A DNA stretch of 64,000 nt from Paraburkholderia sp. (GCF_004298475.1 NZ_SCRP01000034.1:186001-250000), one strand, 5' to 3'; positions 1 to 9,167 are shown, counted from the first letter of the stretch. Numbers and translations are program-made. The notes: generated by a model not told the origin, from the sequence alone.

Positions 1-1
1 G

Positions 2-133
2 GGCTGGACCGTCGTTTTAATCGTGATCTTTTCGCTCCTGATCGGCGCGTTCCTGCTGATGACGGGCCTCGCCCTCTCATTCCAGACCTATTTCGAATCG
101 CAGGTCGAAGCCGCCAAGGCGATCTCGCAGTAA
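2..133 (+). CDS. C-terminal end of a membrane protein (partial)
   Basis: The window opens inside a plus-strand reading frame that runs 43 codons to a TAA at 131-133. The visible part is one strongly hydrophobic stretch (beginning WTVVLIVIFSLLIGAF) followed by a short polar tail ending in KAISQ. It therefore looks like the last transmembrane helix and C-terminus of an inner-membrane protein. The start lies outside the window and no family can be assigned from this fragment. Confidence 0.45.
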   Translation, partial: GWTVVLIVIFSLLIGAFLLMTGLALSFQTYFESQVEAAKAISQ

Positions 134-152
134 CGCACGCCAACGCCCGCCG

Positions 153-184
153 ACACGCAGACACGCAGACACGCAGACACGCAG
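153..184. repeat. Tandem 8-bp repeat ACACGCAG, four copies
   Basis: Four exact copies of ACACGCAG followed by a degenerate ACACACAC fill the gap between two convergent genes. It is a simple-sequence tract prone to copy-number change by slippage. No coding role is seen. Confidence 0.85.
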
Positions 185-193
185 ACACACACG

Positions 194-1336
194 CTAGAAC
201 AGATCGAGCTGCGGCTTCTCGCACGCAGACTTCGCGCCGACGAATGCCGACATATCGAGGATGCCGTGTTGCCGCTCGTTCAGCCCGAGTCGCTTCACGG
301 CCTGGCGAAAGCGCTGCTTGAGCAGATCGGACCAGAGCCCGGCGCCCTTCATGCGTTGCGAGAACGACGCGTCGTAGTCCTTGCCGCCGCGCATGTCGCG
401 CACGCGGTTCATCACGCGCCCGGCGCGCTGCGGAAAGTGCGCGGCAAGCCATTGCTGGAACAGCGGCGCAACTTCCCACGGCAGACGCAGCACGATATAG
501 CTCGCGCTCGTCGCGCCCGCCTCGGCGCAGGCTTCGAGCACCCGTTCCATATCGGGCTCGGTGACGAACGGAATCACCGGCGCGATGCTCACGCCGACCG
601 GAATGCCCGCCTCGGCCAGCGTACGGATCGTGCGCAGACGCCGCGCGGGCGCTGCGGCACGCGGCTCCAGCGTGCGGGCGATCTCCGAGTCGAGCGTCGT
701 GATCGTGATCGCCGCCATGAATTGCCGCCGCTGCGCCATCGGCGCGAGCAGGTCGAGATCGCGCTCGATCAGCGACGATTTCGTGATCGCCGCGAACGGA
801 TGCTGCCGTTCGGCCAGCACCTCGATCACGCCGCGCGTGATGCGCAAGTCGCGCTCGACGGGCTGCCACGCGTCGGTATTGACGCCGAGCGCGATGGGTT
901 CGGGTTCGTAGGACGGCTTCGATAGCTCGCGCACGAGCAGTTCGCTCGCGTTGACCTTCGCGTAGAGGCGGCTTTCGAAGTCGAGCCCCGGCGACAGCCC
1001 CAGATAGCTGTGCGTGGGCCGCGCAAAGCAGTAGATGCAGCCGTGCTCGCAGCCGCGATAGGGATTGAGCGATACGTTGAACGGAAGATCCGGCGACTGG
1101 TTGCGCGTGAGGATGGTTTTCGCCCGCTCCTCGAAGACTTGCGTAAAGAGCGCGGGCGCGCCGTCATGCGGGCCGTCGGAAGGTTGCAGCCAGCCGTCGT
1201 CGAACGCCTCGCGCTGATCCGCTTCGTAGCGCCCCTGGAGGTTCGTGACCGCGCCGCGCCCCTTCCTCGGCGCGGGCGGCGCGACGGGTTGCCATGCGTC
1301 GGGATCGTCGCGGCGATCGTGGTCGGGAATATTCAC
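194..1336 (-). CDS. PA0069-family radical SAM protein (SplB-like)
   Basis: A 380-residue radical SAM enzyme from a GTG start at 1336. The cluster-binding motif is GCEHGCIYC (Cys96, Cys100, Cys103), followed by FARPTHSYLGLSPG. This CX3CX2C pattern and the N-terminal PAPRKGRGAVTNLQGRYE belong to the family of Pseudomonas PA0069 and Mycobacterium Rv2578c, distant relatives of spore photoproduct lyase. The substrate is unknown; a DNA-repair role is often suggested. GTG 1336 is the first usable start downstream of the operator; its Shine-Dalgarno is weak, and the frame upstream runs through the operator without a likely start. The gene lies 131 nt downstream of the Lrp-type gene on the same strand, behind a LexA-type box, which suggests SOS control. 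From memory, PA0069 is itself in the P. aeruginosa LexA regulon. Confidence 0.85.
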   Translation of the reverse strand: MNIPDHDRRDDPDAWQPVAPPAPRKGRGAVTNLQGRYEADQREAFDDGWLQPSDGPHDGAPALFTQVFEERAKTILTRNQSPDLPFNVSLNPYRGCEHGCIYCFARPTHSYLGLSPGLDFESRLYAKVNASELLVRELSKPSYEPEPIALGVNTDAWQPVERDLRITRGVIEVLAERQHPFAAITKSSLIERDLDLLAPMAQRRQFMAAITITTLDSEIARTLEPRAAAPARRLRTIRTLAEAGIPVGVSIAPVIPFVTEPDMERVLEACAEAGATSASYIVLRLPWEVAPLFQQWLAAHFPQRAGRVMNRVRDMRGGKDYDASFSQRMKGAGLWSDLLKQRFRQAVKRLGLNERQHGILDMSAFVGAKSACEKPQLDLF

Positions 1337-1353
1337 GGGGAAAATTCGAAACG

Positions 1354-1401
1354 AAAAAAAGCGGCCATGTACTGTACAAATATACAGTACATGGCCGCTT
1401 T
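1354..1401 (-). promoter_or_regulatory. LexA-type SOS box inside a perfect terminator-like hairpin
   Basis: A 19-bp perfect inverted repeat (1358-1376 and 1383-1401) surrounds a 6-nt loop. On the minus strand its core reads CTGTATATTTGTACAG (1372-1387), matching CTGT-N8-ACAG and 14 of 16 positions of the E. coli SOS consensus. The right arm is followed by seven T (complement of 1354-1360), as in an intrinsic terminator for the upstream Lrp-type gene. A plausible promoter (TCGACA, 16 nt, TATATT) overlaps the box. The sequence shows the repeat and the matches; repression by LexA and termination are inferences. Confidence 0.75.
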
Positions 1402-1467
1402 GTCGAGCCCGAAAAAGAGGGCATTTCCCGTCCCGAAACCCGGAGCGCCGGAGCCGCCGGAGCGTCT

Positions 1468-1956
1468 TTACTCGGGAACGGCGATCATCAGCGTCTCCTT
1501 GACCTCTTCCATCACGACGTAGCTCTTCGACTGCACGGCGCCGGGCAACTGCAACAGGATGTCGCCGAGCAGCTTGCGGTAGTCGGCCATCTCGCCGATG
1601 CGCGCCTTGATCAGATAGTCGAAGTCGCCCGAGACCAGATGGCATTCGAGCACCTCGGGGATCTTCTGCACCTCGCGGCGGAATTTCTCGAACATGTTGC
1701 CGCTTTTATGGTCGAGCGTGATCTCGACGAACACCAGCAGCGCCGCACCCAGCACCGCCGGATTCACGCGCGCGTAGTAGCCCGTGATGACGCCATCGCG
1801 CTCCATGCGCTTGACCCGTTCGATGCAGGGCGTAACCGAGAGTCCGACCTGCTCGGCGAGGTCCTTCATGGCCATACGGCCGTCCTCCTGGAGCAGCTTG
1901 AGGATGCGGTGATCGAGCCGGTCGAGCGCACGGACCGGTTGGCGCTGCGTTCTCAT
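1468..1956 (-). CDS. Lrp/AsnC-family transcriptional regulator (DadR-like)
   Basis: A 162-residue regulator with an N-terminal winged helix-turn-helix (about residues 10-60, LDRLDHRILKLLQEDGRMAM) and a C-terminal RAM/ligand-binding domain (about 70-155). Length and layout are typical of Lrp/AsnC proteins, which form octamers and sense amino acids. It is divergently transcribed from dadA with 192 nt between, the arrangement expected for an activator/repressor of D-amino-acid catabolism such as DadR. The AT-rich intergenic region carries an inverted repeat that could be its operator. The downstream hairpin at 1358-1401 probably ends its transcript. The effector (alanine, leucine or other) cannot be told from sequence. 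Confidence 0.9.
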   Translation of the reverse strand: MRTQRQPVRALDRLDHRILKLLQEDGRMAMKDLAEQVGLSVTPCIERVKRMERDGVITGYYARVNPAVLGAALLVFVEITLDHKSGNMFEKFRREVQKIPEVLECHLVSGDFDYLIKARIGEMADYRKLLGDILLQLPGAVQSKSYVVMEEVKETLMIAVPE

Positions 1957-2008
1957 GTTTTTTTCCTGAATATCTCAAAAATACAATAACAAAATCTAGA
2001 CATCCAAC

Positions 2009-2026
2009 AATAACATAGCTGTTATT
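2009..2026. promoter_or_regulatory. Inverted repeat AATAACA-N4-TGTTATT, candidate Lrp-type operator
   Basis: A 7-bp inverted repeat with a 4-nt spacer sits midway in the AT-rich gap between the Lrp-type gene and dadA. Lrp-family sites are AT-rich imperfect palindromes, so this is a reasonable operator candidate. It is not experimentally supported. Confidence 0.4.
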
Positions 2027-2148
2027 ACTAGCCACTCCGTTCAAACCGTATTTTTTCCTGTTTCCCGCATCCTGCGGGCCTCCAGGGCGGTGACGGACCT
2101 GCGCGGGCGCACAGACGGCGTGGCATCAACAATCGAATCGGAGCAGCT

Positions 2149-3435
2149 ATGCGAGTTGTCGTCTTGGGCAGTGGTGTGGTCGGCGTGACCAGTGCGTGGT
2201 ATCTCGCGCGTGCGGGCCACGAGGTCACCGTCATCGACCGCGAAGAGGGCCCCGCACTCGACACCAGCTTCGCCAACGCGGGCCAGATCTCGCCGGGCTA
2301 TGCCGCGCCGTGGGCCGCGCCGGGTATTCCGCTCAAGGCGGTCAAGTGGATGTTCCAGGAGCATGCGCCGCTCGCCATTCGCCTCGACGGCACGAAATTC
2401 CAGCTTCAGTGGATGTGGCAGATGCTGATGAACTGCTCGGCCGAGCGCTATGCGCTCAACAAGGGCCGCATGGTTCGCCTCGCCGAATACAGCCGCGACT
2501 GCCTGCAGGCGCTGCGCGCCGACACCGGCATCCAGTACGAAGGCCGCACGGGCGGCACGCTCCAGGTGTTTCGCACGCAGCAGCAATTCGACGGCGCGGC
2601 GAAGGACATCGCCGTCCTCAAGGAAGCGAACGTCCCCTACGAGCTGCTCACGGCCGGCGAACTCCAGCGCGCCGAACCGGCGCTCGGCGCGGTGTCGCAC
2701 AAGCTGACGGGCGGCCTGCGCCTGCCCGGCGACGAAACCGGCGACTGCCAGATGTTCACGACGAAGCTCGCCGCGATGGCCGAGAAACTCGGCGTGAAAT
2801 TCCGCTACAACACGCCGATCGACGGTCTCGCCGTCACGGGCGACCGCATCGCGGGCGTGCAGTGCGGCAACGAACTCGTGCGCGCGGACGCCTATGTGGT
2901 CGCGCTCGGCTCGTACTCGACGAAGATGCTCGCGAACCTCGTGAAGATCCCCGTCTATCCGCTCAAGGGCTACTCGATCACCACGCCGATCGTCAACGCC
3001 GACAAGGCGCCGGTATCGACCGTGCTCGACGAAACCTACAAGATTGCGATCACGCGTTTCGACGACCGCATCCGCGTGGGCGGCATGGCCGAGATCGTCG
3101 GCTTCGACAAGACGCTGCGCGAAAAGCGCCGCGCCACGCTCGAAATGTGCGTGAACGACCTGTTCCCGGGCGGCGGCGACACGACCGAAGCCACCTTCTG
3201 GACCGGCCTGCGCCCGATGACGCCGGACGGCACGCCGGTGGTGGGCCGCACGCCGCTGTCGAACCTGTTCCTGAACACGGGCCACGGCACGCTCGGCTGG
3301 ACGATGTCGTGCGGTTCGGGCCAGCTGCTCTCCGATCTCATCTCGGGCAAGCAGCCGGCGATCCGCGCCGACGACCTCTCCGTGCATCGCTACCTCGGCG
3401 ACACGCAAGGCTCGGGCCGCCCCGCTTACGCATAA
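2149..3435 (+). CDS. dadA: D-amino acid dehydrogenase small subunit
   Basis: A 428-residue FAD-dependent dehydrogenase that oxidises D-amino acids (mainly D-alanine) to 2-oxo acids and ammonia, passing electrons to the respiratory chain at the membrane. The N-terminus is an FAD-binding Rossmann motif ([19 protein letters not shown]), followed by [22 protein letters not shown], a signature of DadA. The C-terminus has the second FAD contact region ([18 protein letters not shown]). Length matches the family. The ATG is preceded by GGAG at suitable spacing. The divergent Lrp-type gene is its likely regulator. A bidirectional terminator follows. No alanine racemase gene is next to it, unlike enterobacterial dadAX. 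Confidence 0.95.
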   Translation: MRVVVLGSGVVGVTSAWYLARAGHEVTVIDREEGPALDTSFANAGQISPGYAAPWAAPGIPLKAVKWMFQEHAPLAIRLDGTKFQLQWMWQMLMNCSAERYALNKGRMVRLAEYSRDCLQALRADTGIQYEGRTGGTLQVFRTQQQFDGAAKDIAVLKEANVPYELLTAGELQRAEPALGAVSHKLTGGLRLPGDETGDCQMFTTKLAAMAEKLGVKFRYNTPIDGLAVTGDRIAGVQCGNELVRADAYVVALGSYSTKMLANLVKIPVYPLKGYSITTPIVNADKAPVSTVLDETYKIAITRFDDRIRVGGMAEIVGFDKTLREKRRATLEMCVNDLFPGGGDTTEATFWTGLRPMTPDGTPVVGRTPLSNLFLNTGHGTLGWTMSCGSGQLLSDLISGKQPAIRADDLSVHRYLGDTQGSGRPAYA

Positions 3436-3472
3436 CCTGCTCATCACGTAGCAGCCGCTCCACGGCACGTAT

Positions 3473-3509
3473 AAAACCGGCGCCCTTCGCAAGAAGTGGC
3501 GCCGGTTTT
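3473..3509 (+). terminator. Bidirectional intrinsic terminator between dadA and the acyl-CoA dehydrogenase gene
   Basis: AAAACCGGCGCC at 3473-3484 pairs with GGCGCCGGTTTT at 3498-3509. T-runs on both strands suit the convergent genes. Confidence 0.85.
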
Positions 3510-3541
3510 CATTGCGGCGTCTGTCGCGACGCGCATCGCGC

Positions 3542-5329
3542 TCAGAACTGATCCGCCGACAGCGCCAGCACGCCCTCGTCGCCCTTCGCGCTGACGATTG
3601 CCGTTTCGAGCGCCACGGCCTGCGGCAGCACATGCTCGGCATAGAACTGCGCGGTCGCGATCTTCGCGCCATGAAACGCGGGATCCGCCGCCTTCAGACG
3701 CGCCGATGCGAGCATCGCGCGCGCCATCTGCCAGCCGCCCAGCACGATGCCCGCCAGCAGCAAATACGGCACGCTGCCCGCGAACACCGCGTTCGGATCG
3801 CGCTTCGCATTCGCGAGCACGTAGTCCACCACCGACGCCAGCGCCTGTTGCCCCGCCGCGAGATGCTTTTGCATCGACTTGAACGGCGTGCCGTCCTGCT
3901 CGCCGAGCGCGGCGACCGTCAGCGCGACGTCGGCAATCAGCGCCCTCGCCGCCGCCCCGCCGTCACGCAGCGTCTTGCGCCCGATGAGGTCGTTGGCCTG
4001 GATCGCCGTCGTGCCTTCGTAGATCGGCAGGATGCGCGCATCGCGATAGAACTGCGCGGCGCCCGTTTCCTCGATGAAACCCATGCCGCCGTGCACCTGC
4101 ACGCCGAGGCTCGCCACCTCCACCGAGAGTTCGGTGCTCCAGCCCTTCACGATCGGCACGAGGTATTCGTAGCGCGCCTCGTGCTGCGCGCGCACGGCGG
4201 CATCGGGATGGCCGTGCGCGAGGTCGCTCTGCGCCGCCGCGACGTACGCGAGCGCGCGCGACGCCTCGGTGAGCGCGCGCATCGTCGAGAGCATGCGGCG
4301 CACGTCCGGGTGATGGATGATGGTGACGGCCTCTTTCGACGATCCATCGACGGGACGGCTCTGCACGCGCTCCTTCGCGTAGGCGGCGGCCTTCTGGTAC
4401 GCGCGATCCGACATGGCAACGCCCTGCATGCCCACCGCAAAACGCGCGGCGTTCATCATGATGAACATGTATTCGAGACCGCGATTCTCCTCGCCGATGA
4501 GCTGGCCAATCGCGCCGCCGTGATCGCCGAACTGCAGCACGGCCGTGGGACTCGCCTTGATGCCGAGCTTGTGCTCGATCGAGACGCAATGCACGTCGTT
4601 GCGCGCACCGAGCGAGCCGTCGTCGTTCACGAGGAACTTCGGCACGATGAAGAGCGAGATGCCCTTGACGCCCGCGGGCGCGTCCGGCGTGCGCGCGAGC
4701 ACCAGATGGACGATGTTTTCGGCCATGTCGTGCTCGCCCCACGTAATGAAGATCTTCGTGCCGAAGAGTCGATACGTGCCATCGCCCTGCGGCTCGGCGC
4801 GCGTGCGCACCGCCGCGAGATCGGAACCGGCCTGCGGCTCCGTGAGATTCATCGTGCCGGTCCAGTCGCCGGAAATCAGGCGCGGCACGTAGCGCTGTTT
4901 CTGTTCTTCGGTGCCGGCCGTGAGCAGCGCTTCGATCGCGCCGTCGGTCAGGAGCGGGCACAGTGCGAACGAGAGGTTCGACGCGTTGAGCATCTCGACG
5001 CACGGTGTCGCCACCAGCTTCGGCAGCCCCTGGCCTTCGTATTCGTGCGGATGCTTCACGCCCTGCCAGCCGCCCGCGACGAACTGGCGGAACGCGTCGG
5101 CGAAGCCCGGCGTCGCGCTCACCTTGCCGTTGTCCCAGCGGCTCGGGTTGCGGTCGCCTTCGACATTCAGCGGCGCGAGCACTTCACCACACAGCTTCGA
5201 CGACTCTTCGAGCACGGCCCGGACCGTTTCCGGCGTCGCCTCTTCGTAGCCCGGCAGCGCCGCGATTTCGTCAAGGCCCGCCAGGTGCTTCATCACGAAC
5301 AGCATGTCGCTCGTCGGCGCGTTGTACAT
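3542..5329 (-). CDS. Acyl-CoA dehydrogenase, long DmdC/FadE-like form
   Basis: A 595-residue acyl-CoA dehydrogenase, longer than the ordinary ~380-residue enzymes because of an extra C-terminal helical region (about 470-590). It has the FAD/substrate motifs NLTEPQAGSDL (about 161-171) and GIKASPTAVLQF (about 256-267), and the catalytic-base signature PIYEGTTAIQ with Glu438. The family introduces a trans double bond into acyl-CoA thioesters, including 3-methylmercaptopropionyl-CoA for DmdC. Electrons go to electron-transfer flavoprotein, whose genes etfB-etfA lie directly upstream on the same strand, separated by a terminator. The substrate cannot be predicted, and acyl chain length is uncertain. 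Confidence 0.9.
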   Translation of the reverse strand: MYNAPTSDMLFVMKHLAGLDEIAALPGYEEATPETVRAVLEESSKLCGEVLAPLNVEGDRNPSRWDNGKVSATPGFADAFRQFVAGGWQGVKHPHEYEGQGLPKLVATPCVEMLNASNLSFALCPLLTDGAIEALLTAGTEEQKQRYVPRLISGDWTGTMNLTEPQAGSDLAAVRTRAEPQGDGTYRLFGTKIFITWGEHDMAENIVHLVLARTPDAPAGVKGISLFIVPKFLVNDDGSLGARNDVHCVSIEHKLGIKASPTAVLQFGDHGGAIGQLIGEENRGLEYMFIMMNAARFAVGMQGVAMSDRAYQKAAAYAKERVQSRPVDGSSKEAVTIIHHPDVRRMLSTMRALTEASRALAYVAAAQSDLAHGHPDAAVRAQHEARYEYLVPIVKGWSTELSVEVASLGVQVHGGMGFIEETGAAQFYRDARILPIYEGTTAIQANDLIGRKTLRDGGAAARALIADVALTVAALGEQDGTPFKSMQKHLAAGQQALASVVDYVLANAKRDPNAVFAGSVPYLLLAGIVLGGWQMARAMLASARLKAADPAFHGAKIATAQFYAEHVLPQAVALETAIVSAKGDEGVLALSADQF

Positions 5330-5364
5330 GTTGGTCTCCTCTCTCCACTGTTTGCGAACGGCGT

Positions 5365-5390
5365 AAAAAAAGGGGCGCCGCAGCGCCCCT
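5365..5390 (-). terminator. Intrinsic terminator downstream of etfA
   Basis: AGGGGCGC (5371-5378) pairs with GCGCCCCT (5383-5390). On the minus strand the hairpin is followed by a T-run, so it ends the etfBA transcript before the acyl-CoA dehydrogenase gene. Confidence 0.85.
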
Positions 5391-5447
5391 TCCTGTTATG
5401 CCCGATGCCTTGCGCTCAACACACTTTGCACCATTTAGCGCCGACGA

Positions 5448-6383
5448 TCAGCCGAGTTCCTTGACCAGCTCCGGCACGAGCGTGAACAGATCGCCCACAA
5501 GGCCGTAATCGGCGACGCTGAAAATCGGCGCTTCTTCGTCCTTGTTGATCGCGACGATGACCTTCGAGTCCTTCATGCCCGCGAGATGCTGGATCGCACC
5601 CGAGATGCCCACCGCGATGTACAACTGCGGCGCGACGATCTTGCCGGTCTGGCCGACCTGGTAGTCGTTCGGCACGTAGCCCGCGTCCACCGCCGCGCGC
5701 GAGGCGCCGAGCGCTGCATTGAGCTTGTCGGCGAGCGGTTCGAGGATCTTCGTGTAGTTCTCGCCGCTGCCAAGACCGCGGCCGCCCGAGACGATGATGG
5801 CCGCGCTCGTGAGTTCCGGACGGTCGAGCTTCGTGACTTCGCGGCTGACGAATTGCGTGAGGCCGCTGTCGGCTGCGGCTTCGAGCTTCTCGACCGCTGC
5901 GCTGCCGCCTTCGGCTGCGACCGCATCGAACGCCGTCATGCGAACCGTGATGACCTTGATGGGATCGGCCGACTGAACCGTCGCGATTGCGTTGCCCGCG
6001 TAGATCGGACGCTCGAACGTGTCGGCGCTATCGACTGCGGTGATATCGCTGATCTGCGCGACGTCGAGCTTCGCGGCGATGCGCGGCGCGACGTTCTTGC
6101 CCGCGGCCGTGGCGGGCGCCAGGATGTGCGAGTAGTTCGTTGCGATAGCAAGCACCGTCGCCTCGACGTTTTCAGCAAGGCCCGCTTCGAGCTGCGGCGC
6201 ATCGGCCAGCAGCACTTTCGCGACGCCCGCGATCTTTGCAGCGGCTTCCGCTGCGCCCTGCGCGTTGTGACCCGCGACCAGCACGTGCACGTCGCCGCCG
6301 ATCTTTTGGGCAGCAGCGACCGTGTTCAGCGTTGCGGCCTTCACGGACGCATTGTCATGTTCGGCAATAACCAGAACCGTCAT
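5448..6383 (-). CDS. etfA: Electron transfer flavoprotein alpha subunit
   Basis: A 311-residue EtfA/FixB protein. The N-terminal domain opens [15 protein letters not shown]. The C-terminal FAD-binding domain has the diagnostic [49 protein letters not shown] and [22 protein letters not shown]. With EtfB it forms the soluble heterodimer that accepts electrons from acyl-CoA dehydrogenases and hands them to ETF:ubiquinone oxidoreductase. It starts 20 nt after etfB and is clearly cotranscribed. Length and motifs are normal. Confidence 0.97.
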   Translation of the reverse strand: MTVLVIAEHDNASVKAATLNTVAAAQKIGGDVHVLVAGHNAQGAAEAAAKIAGVAKVLLADAPQLEAGLAENVEATVLAIATNYSHILAPATAAGKNVAPRIAAKLDVAQISDITAVDSADTFERPIYAGNAIATVQSADPIKVITVRMTAFDAVAAEGGSAAVEKLEAAADSGLTQFVSREVTKLDRPELTSAAIIVSGGRGLGSGENYTKILEPLADKLNAALGASRAAVDAGYVPNDYQVGQTGKIVAPQLYIAVGISGAIQHLAGMKDSKVIVAINKDEEAPIFSVADYGLVGDLFTLVPELVKELG

Positions 6384-6403
6384 TTCGTAATCTCCTTGAA
6401 CCC

Positions 6404-7153
6404 TTACAGCACCTTGGCTTCGGTCTTCAGCTTCTCGACCAGCGTCTTCACGTCCGGCACCTTCACGCCGGCGCTGCGCTTGGGCGGCTCGACCACTTTC
6501 AGGGTCTTCAGGCGCGGTGCGACGTCCACGCCGAGGTCTTCCGGCTTGACGGTCTCAAGCGGCTTCTTCTTGGCCTTCATGATGTTCGGCAGCGTGACGT
6601 AGCGCGGCTCGTTCAGGCGCAGGTCGGTGGTGATCACCGCCGGGAGCTTCAGCGACAGCGTTTCCGCGCCGCCGTCCACTTCGCGCGACACCGTGGCCTT
6701 GCCATCGGCGACAACAACCTTCGAGGCGAACGTCGCCTGCGGCAGGTTCGCGAGCGCGGCGAGCATCTGGCCGGTCTGGTTCGAATCGTCGTCGATGGCC
6801 TGCTTGCCGAGGATCACGAGCTGCGGCTGTTCCTTGTCGACCAGCGCCTTCAGGAGCTTCGCCACGGCGAGCGGCTGCAGGTCTTCATTGGATTCGACGA
6901 GGATCGCGCGATCCGCGCCAATCGCGAGCGCCGTACGCAGCGTTTCCTGCGCCTGCGCGACGCCGCACGACACGGCGATCACTTCGGTTGCGACACCCGC
7001 TTCTTTCAGACGCACCGCCTCTTCCACGGCGATTTCATCGAACGGGTTCATCGACATCTTCACATTCGCGATATCGACGCCCGTGCCGTCCGACTTCACG
7101 CGGACTTTCACGTTGTAATCGACTACGCGCTTGACTGGCACAAGGACTTTCAT
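6404..7153 (-). CDS. etfB: Electron transfer flavoprotein beta subunit
   Basis: A 249-residue EtfB/FixA protein that binds AMP and contacts the alpha subunit FAD. It begins [19 protein letters not shown] and contains the beta-subunit signature around [26 protein letters not shown] near residues 185-210, including the recognition-loop region that docks to acyl-CoA dehydrogenases. The ATG is preceded by GGAG at good spacing. It is the first gene of the etfBA operon, with a TATAAT -10 about 40 nt upstream. Confidence 0.97.
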   Translation of the reverse strand: MKVLVPVKRVVDYNVKVRVKSDGTGVDIANVKMSMNPFDEIAVEEAVRLKEAGVATEVIAVSCGVAQAQETLRTALAIGADRAILVESNEDLQPLAVAKLLKALVDKEQPQLVILGKQAIDDDSNQTGQMLAALANLPQATFASKVVVADGKATVSREVDGGAETLSLKLPAVITTDLRLNEPRYVTLPNIMKAKKKPLETVKPEDLGVDVAPRLKTLKVVEPPKRSAGVKVPDVKTLVEKLKTEAKVL

Positions 7154-7193
7154 TCACATGCTCCGAAGTTACGAATACGTCAACCTGGCGGAC

Positions 7194-7199
7194 ATTATA
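7194..7199 (-). promoter_or_regulatory. Perfect -10 box (TATAAT) for etfBA
   Basis: The minus strand reads TATAAT here, 40 nt upstream of the etfB ATG. No convincing -35 hexamer is seen at 16-18 nt. The rest of the 336-nt gap 7154-7489 holds only the met terminator and no gene. Confidence 0.5.
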
Positions 7200-7300
7200 G
7201 CGAGCGCCCTGACGCGCGCGACTACCGCCGGCACTTTTCACGAACAACCGCTTCTGCGCCCTGGGTCGACAGCAGCGAACGATCGTGCGATTTTAAGCCG

Positions 7301-7325
7301 AAAAAAACCCGGGCTTCAAGCCCGG
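7301..7325 (-). terminator. Intrinsic terminator of the met transporter operon
   Basis: CCGGGC and GCCCGG flank a short TTCAA loop, followed on the minus strand by seven T. It lies about 165 nt beyond the metI stop and ahead of the etfB promoter region. Confidence 0.8.
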
Positions 7326-7489
7326 ATCCCGATTGTTATCTCTAACTATCTCTAAAACCGGGTCCGGTAGCCCCCCCAGCAAGACGCTCCATCATGCCGC
7401 CCCATCATCCGGCGGCGCTCGCCGCGCCGCCGGACCCGCTATTGCCTGCCCGATCTTCGTCTCGTGTTGTTTTTATGGGGAGCGGCCGA

Positions 7490-8143
7490 TTACTTGTGGC
7501 TCAGCCGCCGCACGAGCCAGTCGCCGAACGACTGCACGAGCTGCACGAACACGATCAGGATCACGACGACGATCAGCATCACTTCCGGTTCGAAGCGCTG
7601 GTAGCCGTAGCGAATGCCAAGGTCGCCGAGCCCGCCGCCGCCGATCGCGCCCGCCATCGCCGAATAGCCGACGAGCGAAATAAACGTGATCGTCAGGCCC
7701 GCGACGACGCCCGGCAGCGCCTCGGGCAGCAGCACCTTGAAGACGATCTGGCGCGTGCTCGCGCCCATGGCGAGCGCGGCTTCGATGAGGCCGCGGTCGA
7801 CTTCGCGCAGCGCCGTTTCGACGAGGCGCGCGATAAACGGCGCAGCCGCAATCGTGAGCGGCACGACCGCGGCGGCCGTGCCGATCGACGAGCCCACCAC
7901 GAGGCGCGTAAACGGAATCACGGCGACGAGCAGGATGATGAACGGCGTCGAGCGCACGGCGTTGACGATCACGCCCATCACGCGGTTCACGGCGAGGTTT
8001 TGCAGCACGCCGTCGCGATCGGTGAGATAGAGCAGCACGCCGAGCGGCAGGCCGGCAGCCGCGCCGACGACGCCCGAGATGCCCACCATCACGAGCGTCT
8101 CCCAGAACGACTGGACAAACATGTCGAACATTTCACTCAACAT
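7490..8143 (-). CDS. metI: Methionine ABC transporter permease
   Basis: A 217-residue inner-membrane permease of the D/L-methionine importer. It has five hydrophobic segments and the coupling-helix (EAA) motif around [25 protein letters not shown], typical of MetI. I take the ATG at 8143 (MLSEMFDMF), because GGAGG lies 8 nt upstream and the longer frame begins inside metN. The start therefore overlaps the metN stop by 11 nt, indicating translational coupling. The expected third gene, metQ (binding lipoprotein), does not follow; only a terminator does. Confidence 0.95.
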   Translation of the reverse strand: MLSEMFDMFVQSFWETLVMVGISGVVGAAAGLPLGVLLYLTDRDGVLQNLAVNRVMGVIVNAVRSTPFIILLVAVIPFTRLVVGSSIGTAAAVVPLTIAAAPFIARLVETALREVDRGLIEAALAMGASTRQIVFKVLLPEALPGVVAGLTITFISLVGYSAMAGAIGGGGLGDLGIRYGYQRFEPEVMLIVVVILIVFVQLVQSFGDWLVRRLSHK

Positions 8144-9167
8144 GGGACAGTTCCTCCACCACAACGCCCTGCTCGCGCAGCCAGTTCATCGCCTGCGCCA
8201 CCTTGACCGGATCGCCGCCCGCGAGCACCGCGAGCGAGCCGAACGGGCGCCCCTGGATCTCGTCGATCTGGCCGTGCAGGATCGTGAAATCGAGTTCGAA
8301 GCGGCGGATCGTCTCCGAAAGCACGGGCTGGTCGACGCCTGTGTCCGTGAACGCCAGCCGCAGCAGATGGCCGCGGCCTTTCGTGAGGCGCTCGGCCACG
8401 CGCGCCTTGAGTGCGGGCGGCAGCTCCTGCGCGATGACGTCGCCGAGCAGCGCGCGCGTGACTTCGTGGCGCGGCTGCAGGAATACGTCGATGACCGGCC
8501 CCGTCTCCACGACGCGGCCCGCTTCGAGCACGGCCACGCGGTCGCAAACCTGTTTGATCACTTCCATCTGGTGCGTGATCATCACGATCGTCAGATTCAG
8601 CTCGCGATTGATCTTGCGCAACAAGTCGAGGATTGAGCGGGTCGTTTCGGGGTCGAGCGCGGAGGTCGCTTCATCGGAGAGCAACACCTTCGGCTTGCTC
8701 GCGAGCGCGCGCGCGATGCCGACGCGCTGCTTCTGCCCGCCGCTGATCTGCGACGGATAGCGGTCCTTCTGCGCGGCGAGCCCGACGAGTTCGAGCAGCG
8801 GCAGCACCGCCTCTTCGATCTGCGCGTGCTTCATGCCCGCGAGTTCGAGCGGCAGCGCGACGTTGTCGAACACGGTGCGCGACGAGAGCAGATTGAAGTG
8901 CTGGAAGATCATGCCGATCTCACGTCGCGCCTCGCGCAGGGCGGCGGGCGCGAGCGACGTGAGCGTGCGGCCGTTGACGACGATGTCGCCTTCGGTGGGC
9001 CGCGTGAGCAGGTTGATGGTGCGCACGAGCGTGCTCTTGCCCGCACCACTGCGCCCGATGATGCCGAACACTTCGCCCGGCGGAACCGTCAGATTGACGT
9101 TGTGCAGCGCCTCGACCCAGCCCGTTGGCCCGGCAAAACGTTGCGACACATTGCGTATTTCGATCAT
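8133..9167 (-). CDS. metN: Methionine ABC transporter ATP-binding protein
   Basis: A 344-residue ABC ATPase. Walker A is GRSGAGKST (about 38-46), the signature is SGGQKQR, Walker B is VLLSDEAT, and the switch His is in VMITHQME. The C-terminal ~90 residues form the NIL domain, which binds methionine and mediates trans-inhibition in MetN. It energises MetI for methionine import. It starts at ATG 9167 and overlaps metI at its end. No S-adenosylmethionine riboswitch was recognised in the 249-nt region upstream; that region has AT-rich stretches that probably hold the promoter. Confidence 0.95.
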   Translation of the reverse strand: MIEIRNVSQRFAGPTGWVEALHNVNLTVPPGEVFGIIGRSGAGKSTLVRTINLLTRPTEGDIVVNGRTLTSLAPAALREARREIGMIFQHFNLLSSRTVFDNVALPLELAGMKHAQIEEAVLPLLELVGLAAQKDRYPSQISGGQKQRVGIARALASKPKVLLSDEATSALDPETTRSILDLLRKINRELNLTIVMITHQMEVIKQVCDRVAVLEAGRVVETGPVIDVFLQPRHEVTRALLGDVIAQELPPALKARVAERLTKGRGHLLRLAFTDTGVDQPVLSETIRRFELDFTILHGQIDEIQGRPFGSLAVLAGGDPVKVAQAMNWLREQGVVVEELSHVE

